Origin: Microvirga mediterraneensis
GTDB taxonomy: Bacteria; Pseudomonadota; Alphaproteobacteria; Rhizobiales; Beijerinckiaceae
Assembly (NCBI RefSeq): GCF_013520865.1
Contig: NZ_JACDXJ010000001.1
Coordinates: forward strand, 4,077,501-4,141,500
Length of the DNA stretch: 64,000 nucleotides
Reading direction: 5' to 3'
Under the pieces are notes generated by a model that worked only from the letters and a program-made list of their open reading frames with translations, made no database searches and had not been told where the DNA came from. Positions 29,571 through 38,114 of the stretch are shown here, piece after piece (position 1 is the first letter of the stretch; each line of letters begins with the position of its first letter). The translations under genes and the position numbers were made by a program.

Positions 29571-31559
29571 TCAGATGACGAAGAAATCCTTGTTGGTCAT
29601 CTTCAGCTTAGGAGAGAGCGTGGCGATCTTGATCTGCGCCGCGCTGCCGGTGCCGTCGGGATCGTAATACAGAACACCCTTCTTGCTGTCGTAGATGACC
29701 CGGTCGTCCGCGTCGTGCGCCTTCACGCCCTTGTAGAAGGACTTGCTCGCCATCTGCTTAGGCTTGGACGATGTACCGGAGCCGACCTTGAAGTACTTGT
29801 TCTCAAGATAGATAGAATCGTCCGCGACATTGAAATCGACGATCTTGTCGACATTCGTTTTTACGTTCGGCTTGGTGTCGAAGACGAAGACGTCCTGACC
29901 TGAACCGCCTGCCAGAACATCCTTTCCAAGCTTGCCGTAGAGCATGTCGTTCTTGGCGCCGCCGACAAGCTTGTCGGCTTTCTTGGTGCCGATCAAAATC
30001 AGGCCGTTCGTTCCTGTGCCACCGTCTGTTCCTGTACCGCCATCTGTGGATGGGTTGAGATTTCCCGACAGCACAATTCCGTCAGAGAACTGGAACGCTT
30101 CGACTCCCGAGACGATGTCGCGCCCATCGCCACCGGCTCGCACATCCAGAAAGGTGAAGGAACCGTCCTGGTTCTTGGTCACGCTATAATCCGCACGGCG
30201 GCCGCTGAAGACAGCCTTGTCCTGATCACCCGCACCGCCATCGAGCACGTCGTCGCCGATCCCGCCGGTCAGAATGTCGTTCCCGTCGCCCCCATTGAGC
30301 CGGTCGTGCCCGGCGCCACCCCACAGCGCATCGTTACCGCCGGCTCCATTGAGCGTATCGTTGTGATAGCCGCCATCGAGCTTGTCGGCACTGGCTGTGC
30401 CGTTCCAGACGAGCCCCATCTCATAGGCCGGGCTCGAGTAATTCGCCGTCACTATGGCGTTGGCGGGCTTGTGCTGCGTGGTGTAGTCCGTCCATGGGAC
30501 GTTTGCCCCTCCTGCGCTTTGAGGGTCCATGGGATTTGCGAAGGAGTAGTAGCTCCAGAGCAATGACCCGGCGAGCCATTGGCCGCCGTAATTCTCCATG
30601 ACCTTGAAGAGTGCCGTATAGGCGTCGACCTGCTCCTGAAAATCCGGTGGATCGTTTTCCCTGCCGCCAAATACGCCTGGATCAACGGTCGACCCATCGA
30701 GACTCCTGTAGCCGACCTCGGTGAAGATCACCTTTTTGCCGTACTGCTCAGACAGAGCCTTGTACCACTCGACGATCGACTTGCCTCCATGCAGGTTATC
30801 CCGGACCCAAGGGTTGAAGTGCGGCTTCGTCAGTGCGTCCACCATCTGGTCGACATTGGTCGTGTACGGCGTCGAGTCATTCTCCGCATGCTTGGGAGTC
30901 ATCGCCCAGTAAGCATCGACGCCGATGTAATCGACCTTGTCCCAGAACCCGACATCCTTCACCGTCCAGTAGGTCGCCGCATAGGTGATCTTGCCCGAGT
31001 AAACGGCACGCACAGCCGCTATGATCTCTTCCCACTTCTGAGTATATGTCTTGCCATCGCTGCAGACGCCCAGCGGGTTGATCATGCTGTCCATTTCGGT
31101 GCCGATGCAGAGCATCTCCGCGCCGCCAGCCTGCGCCGCCCTGGCATATTCGACCATCATGGTTTTGTAGCTGGCGAACCATTCGTTCGCTTTGAGAAAT
31201 TGGCCACTTCCAGGCGTAGCTTCTCCTCCAGGCTTGATCTCTGCGCGCCAAACCCGATCCACGGTTTCGAGGTGTGGCTTAAGCACAACCTTCAGCCCCT
31301 TTTCCTTGGCCGATAGGATGGAAAGCTTAACCCGCTCGAATGTGTCGCTCTCGTCGTCCCAAATATTGGTCGGATCACCGAGCCTCAAACCGATCTCGTA
31401 GCTGAGTCGATCCGTCTGAAAGAAGTTGGGAATGATCGTGACGGTGTTGGCGCCGGTCGCCACGATCTGGGACATGGCGGCTTGGCCATTGGGCGCGAGG
31501 ATCTGGTTTCCCCAGTAAGACGGTTGGGTGATACCTTCCCATTCGAATATCTCGGGCAT
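29571..31559 (-). CDS. RTX protein with N-terminal glycoside-hydrolase-like TIM barrel
   Basis: A 662-residue putative type I-secreted enzyme. Residues ~1-365 resemble GH113-like/clan GH-A barrels: GANTVTIIP near 37, VVLKPHLE near 91, CIGTEMDSM with a candidate acid/base Glu155, YIGVDAYW near 211, and IFTEVGYRS with candidate nucleophile Glu281. Then come RTX repeats (~390-460: NGAGGNDALWG, GGDGNDILTG) and an RTX-associated beta module (FSGRRADYSV...VEAFQFSDG, ~465-515). A Gly/Thr-rich linker, TDGGTGTDGGTGTNG, follows, then a second RTX set and the shared C-terminal module ending DFFVI. The ATG at 31559 is preceded by AAAGGAC. The substrate, perhaps a mannan-like polysaccharide, is a guess from the family. 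Confidence 0.82.
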   Translation of the reverse strand: MPEIFEWEGITQPSYWGNQILAPNGQAAMSQIVATGANTVTIIPNFFQTDRLSYEIGLRLGDPTNIWDDESDTFERVKLSILSAKEKGLKVVLKPHLETVDRVWRAEIKPGGEATPGSGQFLKANEWFASYKTMMVEYARAAQAGGAEMLCIGTEMDSMINPLGVCSDGKTYTQKWEEIIAAVRAVYSGKITYAATYWTVKDVGFWDKVDYIGVDAYWAMTPKHAENDSTPYTTNVDQMVDALTKPHFNPWVRDNLHGGKSIVEWYKALSEQYGKKVIFTEVGYRSLDGSTVDPGVFGGRENDPPDFQEQVDAYTALFKVMENYGGQWLAGSLLWSYYSFANPMDPQSAGGANVPWTDYTTQHKPANAIVTANYSSPAYEMGLVWNGTASADKLDGGYHNDTLNGAGGNDALWGGAGHDRLNGGDGNDILTGGIGDDVLDGGAGDQDKAVFSGRRADYSVTKNQDGSFTFLDVRAGGDGRDIVSGVEAFQFSDGIVLSGNLNPSTDGGTGTDGGTGTNGLILIGTKKADKLVGGAKNDMLYGKLGKDVLAGGSGQDVFVFDTKPNVKTNVDKIVDFNVADDSIYLENKYFKVGSGTSSKPKQMASKSFYKGVKAHDADDRVIYDSKKGVLYYDPDGTGSAAQIKIATLSPKLKMTNKDFFVI

Positions 31560-31749
31560 GAAATGTCCTTTTCTCAACAGCCGTTCACGGGCGACAAGTA
31601 CGTTGGCCGAATCTCATATCCTTTATAATGTTTCAAATTAGCTTCGCCATTAGACCGAACGGTCGAGGGATTTTGGGAACAATCGGCCCCCCCGAACTCA
31701 CCGCATCCCCGCTGCATGACAGACCTGTTCTTTTTACAGAACAAAACGA

Positions 31750-31777
31750 TTGACATAAAACTCAGCCCGGATAGAAA
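31750..31777 (+). promoter_or_regulatory. Sigma70-like promoter of the SAM-II/metQ transcript
   Basis: TTGACA at 31750-31755 is followed after 16 bases by TAGAAA at 31772-31777. This would start transcription near 31784, about 30 bases before the SAM-II aptamer. Confidence 0.6.
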
Positions 31778-31811
31778 AGTCGGGTCCCAAGGCGGTCGCC
31801 ACCACCTTGAG

Positions 31812-31866
31812 ACCGCGGTGATTTGAGACGAGCAGCTTGCCCCGCGTGATCAAAGGCTAAAGCGCC
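31812..31866 (+). promoter_or_regulatory. SAM-II riboswitch upstream of metQ
   Basis: This matches the SAM-II consensus in order and spacing. P1 is CGCGG (31814-31818) pairing with CCGCG (31842-31846). Between them is TGATTTGAG and GCTTGC. After P1 come the A-rich segment TGATCAAAG and the pseudoknot strand CTAAAGCG. SAM-II aptamers bind S-adenosylmethionine and shut off methionine genes in alphaproteobacteria. A strong hairpin follows at 31865-31888 (CCACGAG/CTCGTGG). The metQ ATG is about 195 bases further on, an unusually long distance for this class. Confidence 0.92.
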
Positions 31867-31908
31867 ACGAGCGGCTTCCGCCTCGTGGTTCACGAGGATC
31901 GAACGGCT

Positions 31909-31986
31909 ATGACGCGCCTGACTTCCATGACGGTATTCATGTCCCGGCCCTCGCCGGCTGAGAATTGTCGACGCCTCACGGCCTGA
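31909..31986 (+). CDS. Possible short leader ORF between the riboswitch and metQ
   Basis: A 25-codon frame starts ATG at 31909 and ends TGA at 31984-31986. GAGG lies 11 bases upstream of the ATG. Three of the first 11 codons are Met (MTRLTSMTVFM), which would suit a methionine-sensing leader peptide. It could equally be chance. There is no homology evidence, and it ends 73 bases before metQ. Confidence 0.25.
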   Translation: MTRLTSMTVFMSRPSPAENCRRLTA

Positions 31987-32059
31987 TCCTCCCCTCCTTC
32001 CGAACCACCTGTCCGGCTTCGCGCTGAAGCCCGATCCTCTTTGTCTGAAAGGTCATCCC

Positions 32060-32869
32060 ATGTCCGTTTTCACCCGCCGCAGCTTCCTGACCGCGACCTT
32101 CGCATTCGGCGCCTTCGTGGCCGCCGCCCTACCGGCTGCCGCCCAGCAGAAGAGCATCAAGGTCGGCGTCATGTCCGGTGCCGAGGAAGAGGTCGCGCAG
32201 GTCGTCAAGAAGGTAGCGGCCGGCAAGGGTCTGAACGTCGAGCTCGTCCCCTTCTCCGATTACGCCCTCGTCAACGAGGCGCTGGAGCGTAAGGACCTCG
32301 ACGCCAACGCCTTCCAGCACAAGCCCTATCTCGACGCGCAGATCGCCGCCCGCGGCTACAAGATCGTCCCCGTGGGCTTCACCTTCGTCCAGCCCATCGG
32401 CCTGTATTCCACCAAGGTGAAGGCCGTATCCGACCTCCCGAAAGGCGCCAAGATCGGCATCCCGAACGATCCGAGCAACGGCGGCCGCGCCCTCAATCTT
32501 CTCGCCGCCGAGGGCGTGATCAAGATCAAGGAGGGCCGGGGCCTGTCTCCGAGCCTGCTCGACATCGCCGAGAACCCGAAGGGCATCCAGTTCTCCGAAC
32601 TCGACGCCGCGCAGCTGCCCCGTGCCTTGCCCGATCTGGACGCGGCCGTGATCAACACCGACCATGCGATCAATGCGGGTCTCGATATCCGCAAGGACAC
32701 GATCGCGGTCGAGAAGCGCGAGGGCAATCCTTACGCCAACTTCGTCGCGGCCCGTCAGGGCGACGAGAACCGCCCGGAGATCAAGACCTTCGTGGCATCC
32801 TATCAGTCGCCGGAAGTCGCCAAGTTCCTGGAAGAGCGCTTCAAGGGAGCCATTATCCCGGCGTGGTGA
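32060..32869 (+). CDS. metQ: MetQ/NlpA family methionine ABC transporter substrate-binding protein
   Basis: A 269-residue periplasmic solute-binding protein for methionine import. The signal peptide has a twin-arginine look (TRRSFLTATFAFGAF) with cleavage after PAAA near residue 28, so export may be by Tat instead of as a lipoprotein; no lipobox Cys is present. Mature-domain hallmarks are KVGVMSGAEEEVAQ, VPFSDYALVNEAL, ANAFQHKPYLD, KIGIPNDPSNGGRALNLL and AAVINTDHAINAGLD. The metN (ATPase) and metI (permease) genes are not adjacent, so this protein must work with components encoded elsewhere. The upstream SAM-II riboswitch supports the methionine assignment. AAAGG precedes the ATG. Confidence 0.94.
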   Translation: MSVFTRRSFLTATFAFGAFVAAALPAAAQQKSIKVGVMSGAEEEVAQVVKKVAAGKGLNVELVPFSDYALVNEALERKDLDANAFQHKPYLDAQIAARGYKIVPVGFTFVQPIGLYSTKVKAVSDLPKGAKIGIPNDPSNGGRALNLLAAEGVIKIKEGRGLSPSLLDIAENPKGIQFSELDAAQLPRALPDLDAAVINTDHAINAGLDIRKDTIAVEKREGNPYANFVAARQGDENRPEIKTFVASYQSPEVAKFLEERFKGAIIPAW

Positions 32870-32900
32870 GCTGCGGGATCAACGCCTTGTTGATTAATCC

Positions 32901-32929
32901 AGAGGCGGCTGCCGATTGCGGCCGCCTCT
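32901..32929. terminator. Hairpin between convergent metQ and RTX genes
   Basis: AGAGGCGGC at 32901-32909 pairs with GCCGCCTCT at 32921-32929 (9 bp perfect) across an 11-base loop. It lies 32 bases after the metQ stop and 14 bases beyond the stop of the convergent RTX gene, so it may serve both. The T-run is weak. Confidence 0.65.
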
Positions 32930-32942
32930 GTGCTCTACAACG

Positions 32943-34946
32943 TTAGATCACGAAGAAGTCCGCTGCCATCATCTTCAGATTCTTCGGCAGAGAGGCGATC
33001 TTGACGGGCGCTGCAGCGCCTTTTCCATCCGCATCGTAATAGAGCACACCCTTCTTATGGTCGTAAATGATGCGGTCATCCGCATCGTGCGCCTTCGCGC
33101 CCTTGTAGAAGGCGTTTTTGCTGAGCTTTCCGGGCTTCGAAAGCGTACCTTTGCCGATCTTGAACACTTTGTTCTCGAGCCAGATCGCATCGTCCTTCAC
33201 GTTGAAGTCGGCAACCTTGTCGAAGTTGGAAGTCTTGTGCGGCTTCAGATCGAACACGAACACATCCTGGCCCTCCCCTCCTGCCAGCGTATCGTTACCC
33301 GCGCCACCCCAAAGGACGTCGCGACCCGCATCACCGGAGAGCCTATCGTTGCCGCCATTGCCCTTGATGATGCTATCGAAGGCATCGCCGACGAGGGTGT
33401 CCGCCGCCGCGCCGCCGGTCAGGCTATCGGCCATCCCGGCCGCGCTCATCTGTCCCGTGACGATATCCACCGTGTAAGGCCGCACCCAGGTGAGGGAACC
33501 TTCGCTCACGGTGACGACGGCATTCTTCGATCCGGCCGAGGCATAGGCGTGCCCGAACGACGCCTCGCCTCCCGCAGGTGTCAGAATATCGGCCGTGCCG
33601 TCGCCCCAGGCGATGCTGACATTTGAAGCCGTGCCGACCTGGAACTTGCCCTCCACATAGCGCCCTTCGAGAACCGCTTGGCGATGCGGAATGAGCGCGG
33701 TGTCGACGACGAAAATGTCGAAGACTCCATTGGTGTCGCCGGCAACGAGATTCGTCGCTGCACTGGTGAATGTGAGGTAGCGGCCATCGGCGCTAGGGCT
33801 GCCATAGCTGCTATCGCCTCCTATCGCCTCCTGACCTTGCGGCGTGATGGAGAGTCGAACGATCTCACCCGTGACAAGGTCCTTGCGGAAGAAGTCGGCT
33901 TTGCCGTTCGTGTCGCCGGCAACGAGATCGGAGGCAGTGCTTGCAAACGTGACATAGCGCCCATCCGGACTGATGGCTGCAATAGTGCTTACTCCATGAG
34001 CCTCGGTCCCGTCCGCCTTCGTCGAGACTCGGATGATCGCGCCGGTCAGCAGGTCCTTCCGGAAAATGTCCCTTGTGCCGTTGTCGTCACGGGACACCAA
34101 GTTGGCTCCGGTACTTTCAAACACGATGTAGCATCCATTGGCGCTGAAACGTGCGTTGATGCTCTGCCCGCCATTGCTTCCGTCCAGCCGAGCGTCGATC
34201 CGCGTCGTTGCACCCGTCTGGAGATCCTTCAGAAAGAGATAGCGACCGCCATCCGTGCCTCCGGCGACAAGATCTGTGGAATTGCTTTCGAAAGCCACGT
34301 GGCGTCCATCGGCGCTAATGGTCGCGTTTTCGCCACCTGAGTCCGCTTGCGCTCCGGCGGAGTTGGTCGACACGCGGCGGATGGCGCCCGTCTGAAGATC
34401 CTTCAAGAACACATCTTGGGAAGAGTTCGTGTCAGACCCGACCAGGTTTGCTTCTCTGCTAGAGAAGACCAAGAAACGGCCATCCGCGGTCAGAGATCGT
34501 CCCAGGCCCACACTCCCGCCTTGCGCGATTTGCGAGCCGTCAGCGGCGACCGAGACCCTTGTGACGGCACCCGTTACAAGATCCTTTATAAAGACGTCCA
34601 CTTGGCCATTGGTATCGCCCGGGACCAGATTGGTTGCGGTGCTGAGAAGAACAAGAAAACGCCCGTTGTCACTGAATTGGGTGACGTATGTAGCACCGTC
34701 TCCCGATCCTCCTGCTGCATTCGTTGAGACCAATCGCGTGAGGCCAGTCTGCAGGTCCTTGATGAAAACTTGATAATTACTTGCGGCATCAACGTTCAGG
34801 AATGCGATGGAATGCCCATCCGGACTAAACAACGAGATGAGACTGTTACTTGTCAGCTGTCCCCCGTCCGATCCGGTCGAGACGCGGGACATCAGATTGG
34901 TGTCCGTCAAGCGCGCGAAGGATTGGAGATTGAAGGACAATGTCAT
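32943..34946 (-). CDS. RTX protein with N-terminal WD40/PD40-type beta-propeller
   Basis: A 667-residue putative type I-secreted protein. Residues ~30-435 contain about seven repeats of the TolB/PD40 type, each with a core like SADGRYVTFAS, SxATNLVxGDTNG and DxFxKDLxTGxxxRVS, consistent with one closed propeller. A PKD-like stretch with WGDGTAD near residue 455 follows (residues ~435-500). RTX repeats (GNGGNDRLS, GAGNDTLAG) occupy ~520-560, and the shared C-terminal module ends DFFVI. The C-terminal module is closest to that of the RTX glycoside-hydrolase protein at 29571. No catalytic motif is seen; binding or adhesion is possible. Confidence 0.85.
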   Translation of the reverse strand: MTLSFNLQSFARLTDTNLMSRVSTGSDGGQLTSNSLISLFSPDGHSIAFLNVDAASNYQVFIKDLQTGLTRLVSTNAAGGSGDGATYVTQFSDNGRFLVLLSTATNLVPGDTNGQVDVFIKDLVTGAVTRVSVAADGSQIAQGGSVGLGRSLTADGRFLVFSSREANLVGSDTNSSQDVFLKDLQTGAIRRVSTNSAGAQADSGGENATISADGRHVAFESNSTDLVAGGTDGGRYLFLKDLQTGATTRIDARLDGSNGGQSINARFSANGCYIVFESTGANLVSRDDNGTRDIFRKDLLTGAIIRVSTKADGTEAHGVSTIAAISPDGRYVTFASTASDLVAGDTNGKADFFRKDLVTGEIVRLSITPQGQEAIGGDSSYGSPSADGRYLTFTSAATNLVAGDTNGVFDIFVVDTALIPHRQAVLEGRYVEGKFQVGTASNVSIAWGDGTADILTPAGGEASFGHAYASAGSKNAVVTVSEGSLTWVRPYTVDIVTGQMSAAGMADSLTGGAAADTLVGDAFDSIIKGNGGNDRLSGDAGRDVLWGGAGNDTLAGGEGQDVFVFDLKPHKTSNFDKVADFNVKDDAIWLENKVFKIGKGTLSKPGKLSKNAFYKGAKAHDADDRIIYDHKKGVLYYDADGKGAAAPVKIASLPKNLKMMAADFFVI

Positions 34947-34966
34947 GGTGTGCTCAGCCTCTTCGG

Positions 34967-34972
34967 ATTATA
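34967..34972 (-). promoter_or_regulatory. Possible -10 box of the propeller RTX gene
   Basis: TATAAT (minus strand) lies 20 bases before the ATG at 34946 in a strongly AT-rich patch (34965-35000). The same CATTATAA context precedes the RTX glycoside-hydrolase gene near 31622. No clear -35 box is seen. Confidence 0.35.
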
Positions 34973-35047
34973 ATGTTATATAGATTCATATAATAAGGGA
35001 GAAGTCTGCGCAACTTCGTCTCGTCATTCTGTGAAACGGAACCTTGT

Positions 35048-35911
35048 TCAGCGCAAGTTAGTGTCCTTCACCCACCATTCGGGCCGTGCGCGCCTGATGT
35101 CCTTCGCCGCCTCGGCGGCGGTCTTGCAGTCCTCATAGAGCCCGAAAACCGTCGCGCCTGAACCGGACATGCGCGCCAGACGGCAACCTGCGGTCTGCCG
35201 GAGCAGATCGAGCGCTTCGCCGATCAGGGGCTGAACGCGCAGCGCGGGCGGTTCGAGATCGTTGCGCGCGGTCTTCAGCGTGTCGAGGAGCGAACCCCAC
35301 TCGACGAGCGGGTGTCCAGCTCCCGAAAGACGCTCTCCGGGCTGGAGCCCGAGAGCCTTGAACACCGCTGGCGTCTCCACCGGCACACGTGGATTGACCA
35401 GTACGGCGAACAGGTGCGGCAGGTTCAGCGGTTCTCCGAGATCCTCACCTACCCCACGCATCATGCGCGCCCTCGGCTCCAGGCAGACCGGCACGTCGGC
35501 ACCGGTCAGGCGGGCAGCCTCGCGCACGGCTGGATGAGACAGCGGCAGGCCGTTCAGCCGGGCCAGGAGCCGCAGGGCGGCGGCCGCATCCGAGGAGCCG
35601 CCCCCGATCCCGGCGGCCACCGGCAGGCGCTTCGTCAGGTGGAAGGTGCCGAGTTGCAGGCCCTCCACACGATCCGCCAGAAGGCGTGCGGCCTTCAGGA
35701 CGAGGTTGTCGGCATCATTTCCTGCCAGAGGGGCCGTCGGACCACCGACTTCGAGCGCCAGCCCCTCCCCCGGCTCCAACCGCAGATCGTCCCCCGTGCC
35801 CGCGAAAGCCACGAGGCTTTCCAGGTCATGATAACCGTCGGCCCGGCGCCCGAGCACATGGAGCGTCAGATTGATCTTGGCGGGAGCGCGGGTGGCGAGC
35901 GGCTGGGGCAT
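35048..35911 (-). CDS. ispE: 4-diphosphocytidyl-2-C-methyl-D-erythritol kinase
   Basis: A 287-residue GHMP kinase that phosphorylates CDP-methylerythritol at the 2-hydroxyl in the MEP isoprenoid pathway. Hallmarks are the opening [20 protein letters not shown], the ATP loop [18 protein letters not shown] near residue 98, and TGADVPVC with the catalytic Asp near 138. The start at 35911 gives the usual short lead-in; in-frame alternatives are at 35959 and 35980. The TPR gene lies 142 bases upstream on the same strand with one A-family half repeat between them. The isoprenoid units it helps make would supply the IspB enzyme encoded at 28319. Confidence 0.95.
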   Translation of the reverse strand: MPQPLATRAPAKINLTLHVLGRRADGYHDLESLVAFAGTGDDLRLEPGEGLALEVGGPTAPLAGNDADNLVLKAARLLADRVEGLQLGTFHLTKRLPVAAGIGGGSSDAAAALRLLARLNGLPLSHPAVREAARLTGADVPVCLEPRARMMRGVGEDLGEPLNLPHLFAVLVNPRVPVETPAVFKALGLQPGERLSGAGHPLVEWGSLLDTLKTARNDLEPPALRVQPLIGEALDLLRQTAGCRLARMSGSGATVFGLYEDCKTAAEAAKDIRRARPEWWVKDTNLR

Positions 35912-36008
35912 GGCGTTTCCATGCCCGAGAGCGGGGCGGTTGGGAAGGGCCGTCGTCATGGCCGCACTTGCTGCGACCATCCACGCCTTGGAACGATGGT
36001 GCTTAAGA

Positions 36009-36047
36009 CGTGGATGCCCGGCACAAGGCCGGGCATGACGTGAGAGG
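36009..36047. repeat. Half copy of the A-family palindrome
   Basis: GACGTGGATGCCCGGCAC followed by AAGGCCGGGCATGACGTG forms one hairpin arm only. It lies between the ispE start and the TPR stop, within what could be one transcript. Confidence 0.7.
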
Positions 36048-36053
36048 GTTTTG

Positions 36054-37859
36054 CTAGCCGCCGTTCTGCTTCGGCGCTTCCGGCTGCGGCGGAGGCGCGT
36101 TCTCGGCGGCGGCGGGCTTAGGGTCCTCTTCGAGACCGTTGTCGATCTTCTTGAGGATCTTCACCAGCTCCTCGTGCTCGGGATCCGAGTTCTTGGCGTG
36201 GTCCCACTGGAACTTCGCCTCGAGCTTGCGGCCGACCTTCCAATAAGCATCGCCCAGGTGGTCGTTGATGGTCGGATCGCCGGGCTTCAGCTCGACGGCC
36301 TTTTCCAGCTCGCGCACGGCGTCGTCGTAACGGCCCATGCGGTAATAGGCCCAGCCGAGCGAGTCGATGATCATGCCGTCGCGGGGCGCGAGCTCGACGG
36401 CCTTCGTGAGCATCTTGAAGGCTTCGTCGATGTTCATGTTCTGGTCGACCCAGGAATAGGCGAGATAGTTCATCACCTGCGCCTTGCCGGCCGGAAGTCC
36501 GTCGGGAACGAGTTCCAGGGACTTCTTCAGGTCGGCTTCGGCCTTGTCCCACTGCTTCGCGCGCTCATAGGACGTGCCGCGATAGAAGTAGAGGATCCAG
36601 TGGCCGCGCTCCGGCTGGCCGATCAGCTTGATGGCCTTGTCGTAGGTCTCGGCGGCTTCCGCAAACTTCTTGCGCGAGCGCTGCACGTTGCCCAGCGCCA
36701 TGACGACTTCCACGTCGTCCGGGCGCTCCTTCATGAGCTTTTCGAGGTGGGCGATGGCGTCATCGCCGCGCCCCATGAGCTCGAAATTATGCCCGATGGA
36801 GATATCGGCGCTCGGCCGGACGGGCGATTCCTTGGGAATGCGCTCGAAGATCACATTGGCCTTGTCGTATTGCTTCAGGCGCTCGTAGACGTCGCCGAGG
36901 GTGACGAGGGCCAGCGGATGATCGGGCTTCAGATCGAGGCCGAGCCGCAGGTAGATGATGGCGGTCAGCTCGTCCCCTTGCGTGTTGCCGACGACACCGA
37001 GGCCGTAGAGCAGCTCCGCCGCGCCGTCCTGGGCATTGGTGACGAGCGGCAGGAGAGGCTTGTCTTCCTCGAGCGACTTCATGGCGGCGCGGACGATCGG
37101 ATGGCGCGGCGCCACCTCGTCGAAGGCCTTGTAGATCTTCAGCGCCTCGTCCTTGCGGCCGCGCTTGGCCAGGAAGCGGCCATAGGCGTCGACCACCTGC
37201 AGGGTGTTGCGCTCGCTCTCATAGGCCGCCTTGAAGCGCTTCTCGGCCTCGGCGGGATTGCCCACCACATCGGCGATGAGCGCCGCGTGATACTCCCTGA
37301 ACTGGTCGAAAGCGCGCTCGTTCTTGAGCTTGTCGACGGTGGCGAGGGCCTGTTTGCCGTCCTTGGAGCCGGCATAGGTCCAGGCCGTGAGCAGCGTCGC
37401 CGTCAGGTCGGCCTGACGCCCGCGCGTCCCCTTCGACAGGCGGCTGCGCGCATCGGCGTATTTCTGGCTCTTCATGGAGCGGACAGCGAGAGCGAACTGC
37501 GCCAGGTTGTTGGAGGCATCCTGCGCCGAGAGCCGCTCGGCCGCGCGCACGGCCTCGCTCATGGAGCCGTTGGCCAGGAAGGCCACGAAGGCCCGCTCCA
37601 GAAGCTCCTGGTTGCGGGGATCCTCCTGGATCGCCTCGCGGAAGAAGATGGTCGCCGCCTCGGTATCCCGCGCGGACCCCGCCACGTAGGCGGACAGGAA
37701 GTTGCCCTCCAGGCTCTGGGCCGGCGTCAGGGGCTCGTCCTGGGCCGTGTTGGCCGCGACGGCCGGGGCCGTCAGAAGGCCGGCCGCCAAAAGCATCAAT
37801 GCAGGCAGACCCTTACGGGCCAAAGGCAGTTTCAAAATGGGCACGAAGCGCGGCTCCAA
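36054..37859 (-). CDS. Exported tetratricopeptide-repeat protein
   Basis: A 601-residue protein. The signal peptide ([19 protein letters not shown]) ends near residue 35. The mature chain is built of about ten TPR or TPR-like helical pairs, clearest in the C-terminal half (residues ~320-570), with repeats such as [37 protein letters not shown] and [17 protein letters not shown]. The tail is Pro/Ala-rich and ends NGG. Such proteins are periplasmic or outer-membrane scaffolds; the specific partner is unknown. The frame opens with TTG at 37859; GTG at 37844 is another option, and neither has a strong ribosome-binding site. It lies upstream of ispE. Confidence 0.85.
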   Translation of the reverse strand: MEPRFVPILKLPLARKGLPALMLLAAGLLTAPAVAANTAQDEPLTPAQSLEGNFLSAYVAGSARDTEAATIFFREAIQEDPRNQELLERAFVAFLANGSMSEAVRAAERLSAQDASNNLAQFALAVRSMKSQKYADARSRLSKGTRGRQADLTATLLTAWTYAGSKDGKQALATVDKLKNERAFDQFREYHAALIADVVGNPAEAEKRFKAAYESERNTLQVVDAYGRFLAKRGRKDEALKIYKAFDEVAPRHPIVRAAMKSLEEDKPLLPLVTNAQDGAAELLYGLGVVGNTQGDELTAIIYLRLGLDLKPDHPLALVTLGDVYERLKQYDKANVIFERIPKESPVRPSADISIGHNFELMGRGDDAIAHLEKLMKERPDDVEVVMALGNVQRSRKKFAEAAETYDKAIKLIGQPERGHWILYFYRGTSYERAKQWDKAEADLKKSLELVPDGLPAGKAQVMNYLAYSWVDQNMNIDEAFKMLTKAVELAPRDGMIIDSLGWAYYRMGRYDDAVRELEKAVELKPGDPTINDHLGDAYWKVGRKLEAKFQWDHAKNSDPEHEELVKILKKIDNGLEEDPKPAAAENAPPPQPEAPKQNGG

Positions 37860-37992
37860 TCATCGCAGCATCTCTGGACAGCGGAGATGTGCGCCAAATC
37901 AGGCCGGAGAATGGCGTTTCCCTCCTGTGGCCGCAAGGGGAAGATTGCCGCTGGCCCCGTAAAAGCGTCGTGAAGGGGATTGGCGAATGCTA

Positions 37993-38099
37993 TGGCGTCA
38001 TCCCGGGGCTGCGCAGCATAACCCGGGATCGTCCTCAGAATATAGCGCCATAGTCGCCTTGCGATCCCGGATCTCCGCTGCGCTTCGTCCGGGATGACA
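37993..38099. repeat. Palindromic intergenic repeat (B family)
   Basis: The outer arms CGTCATCCCGG and CCGGGATGAC and the inner GGGATCGT and GCGATCCCGGATCTC are inverted, so about 105 bases can fold as one cruciform. A second copy at 42457-42556 shares the arms and the internal GGCGCTAT/GCGCCATA core. Confidence 0.8.
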
Positions 38100-38114
38100 G
38101 TTCAAAAGCTAAGG

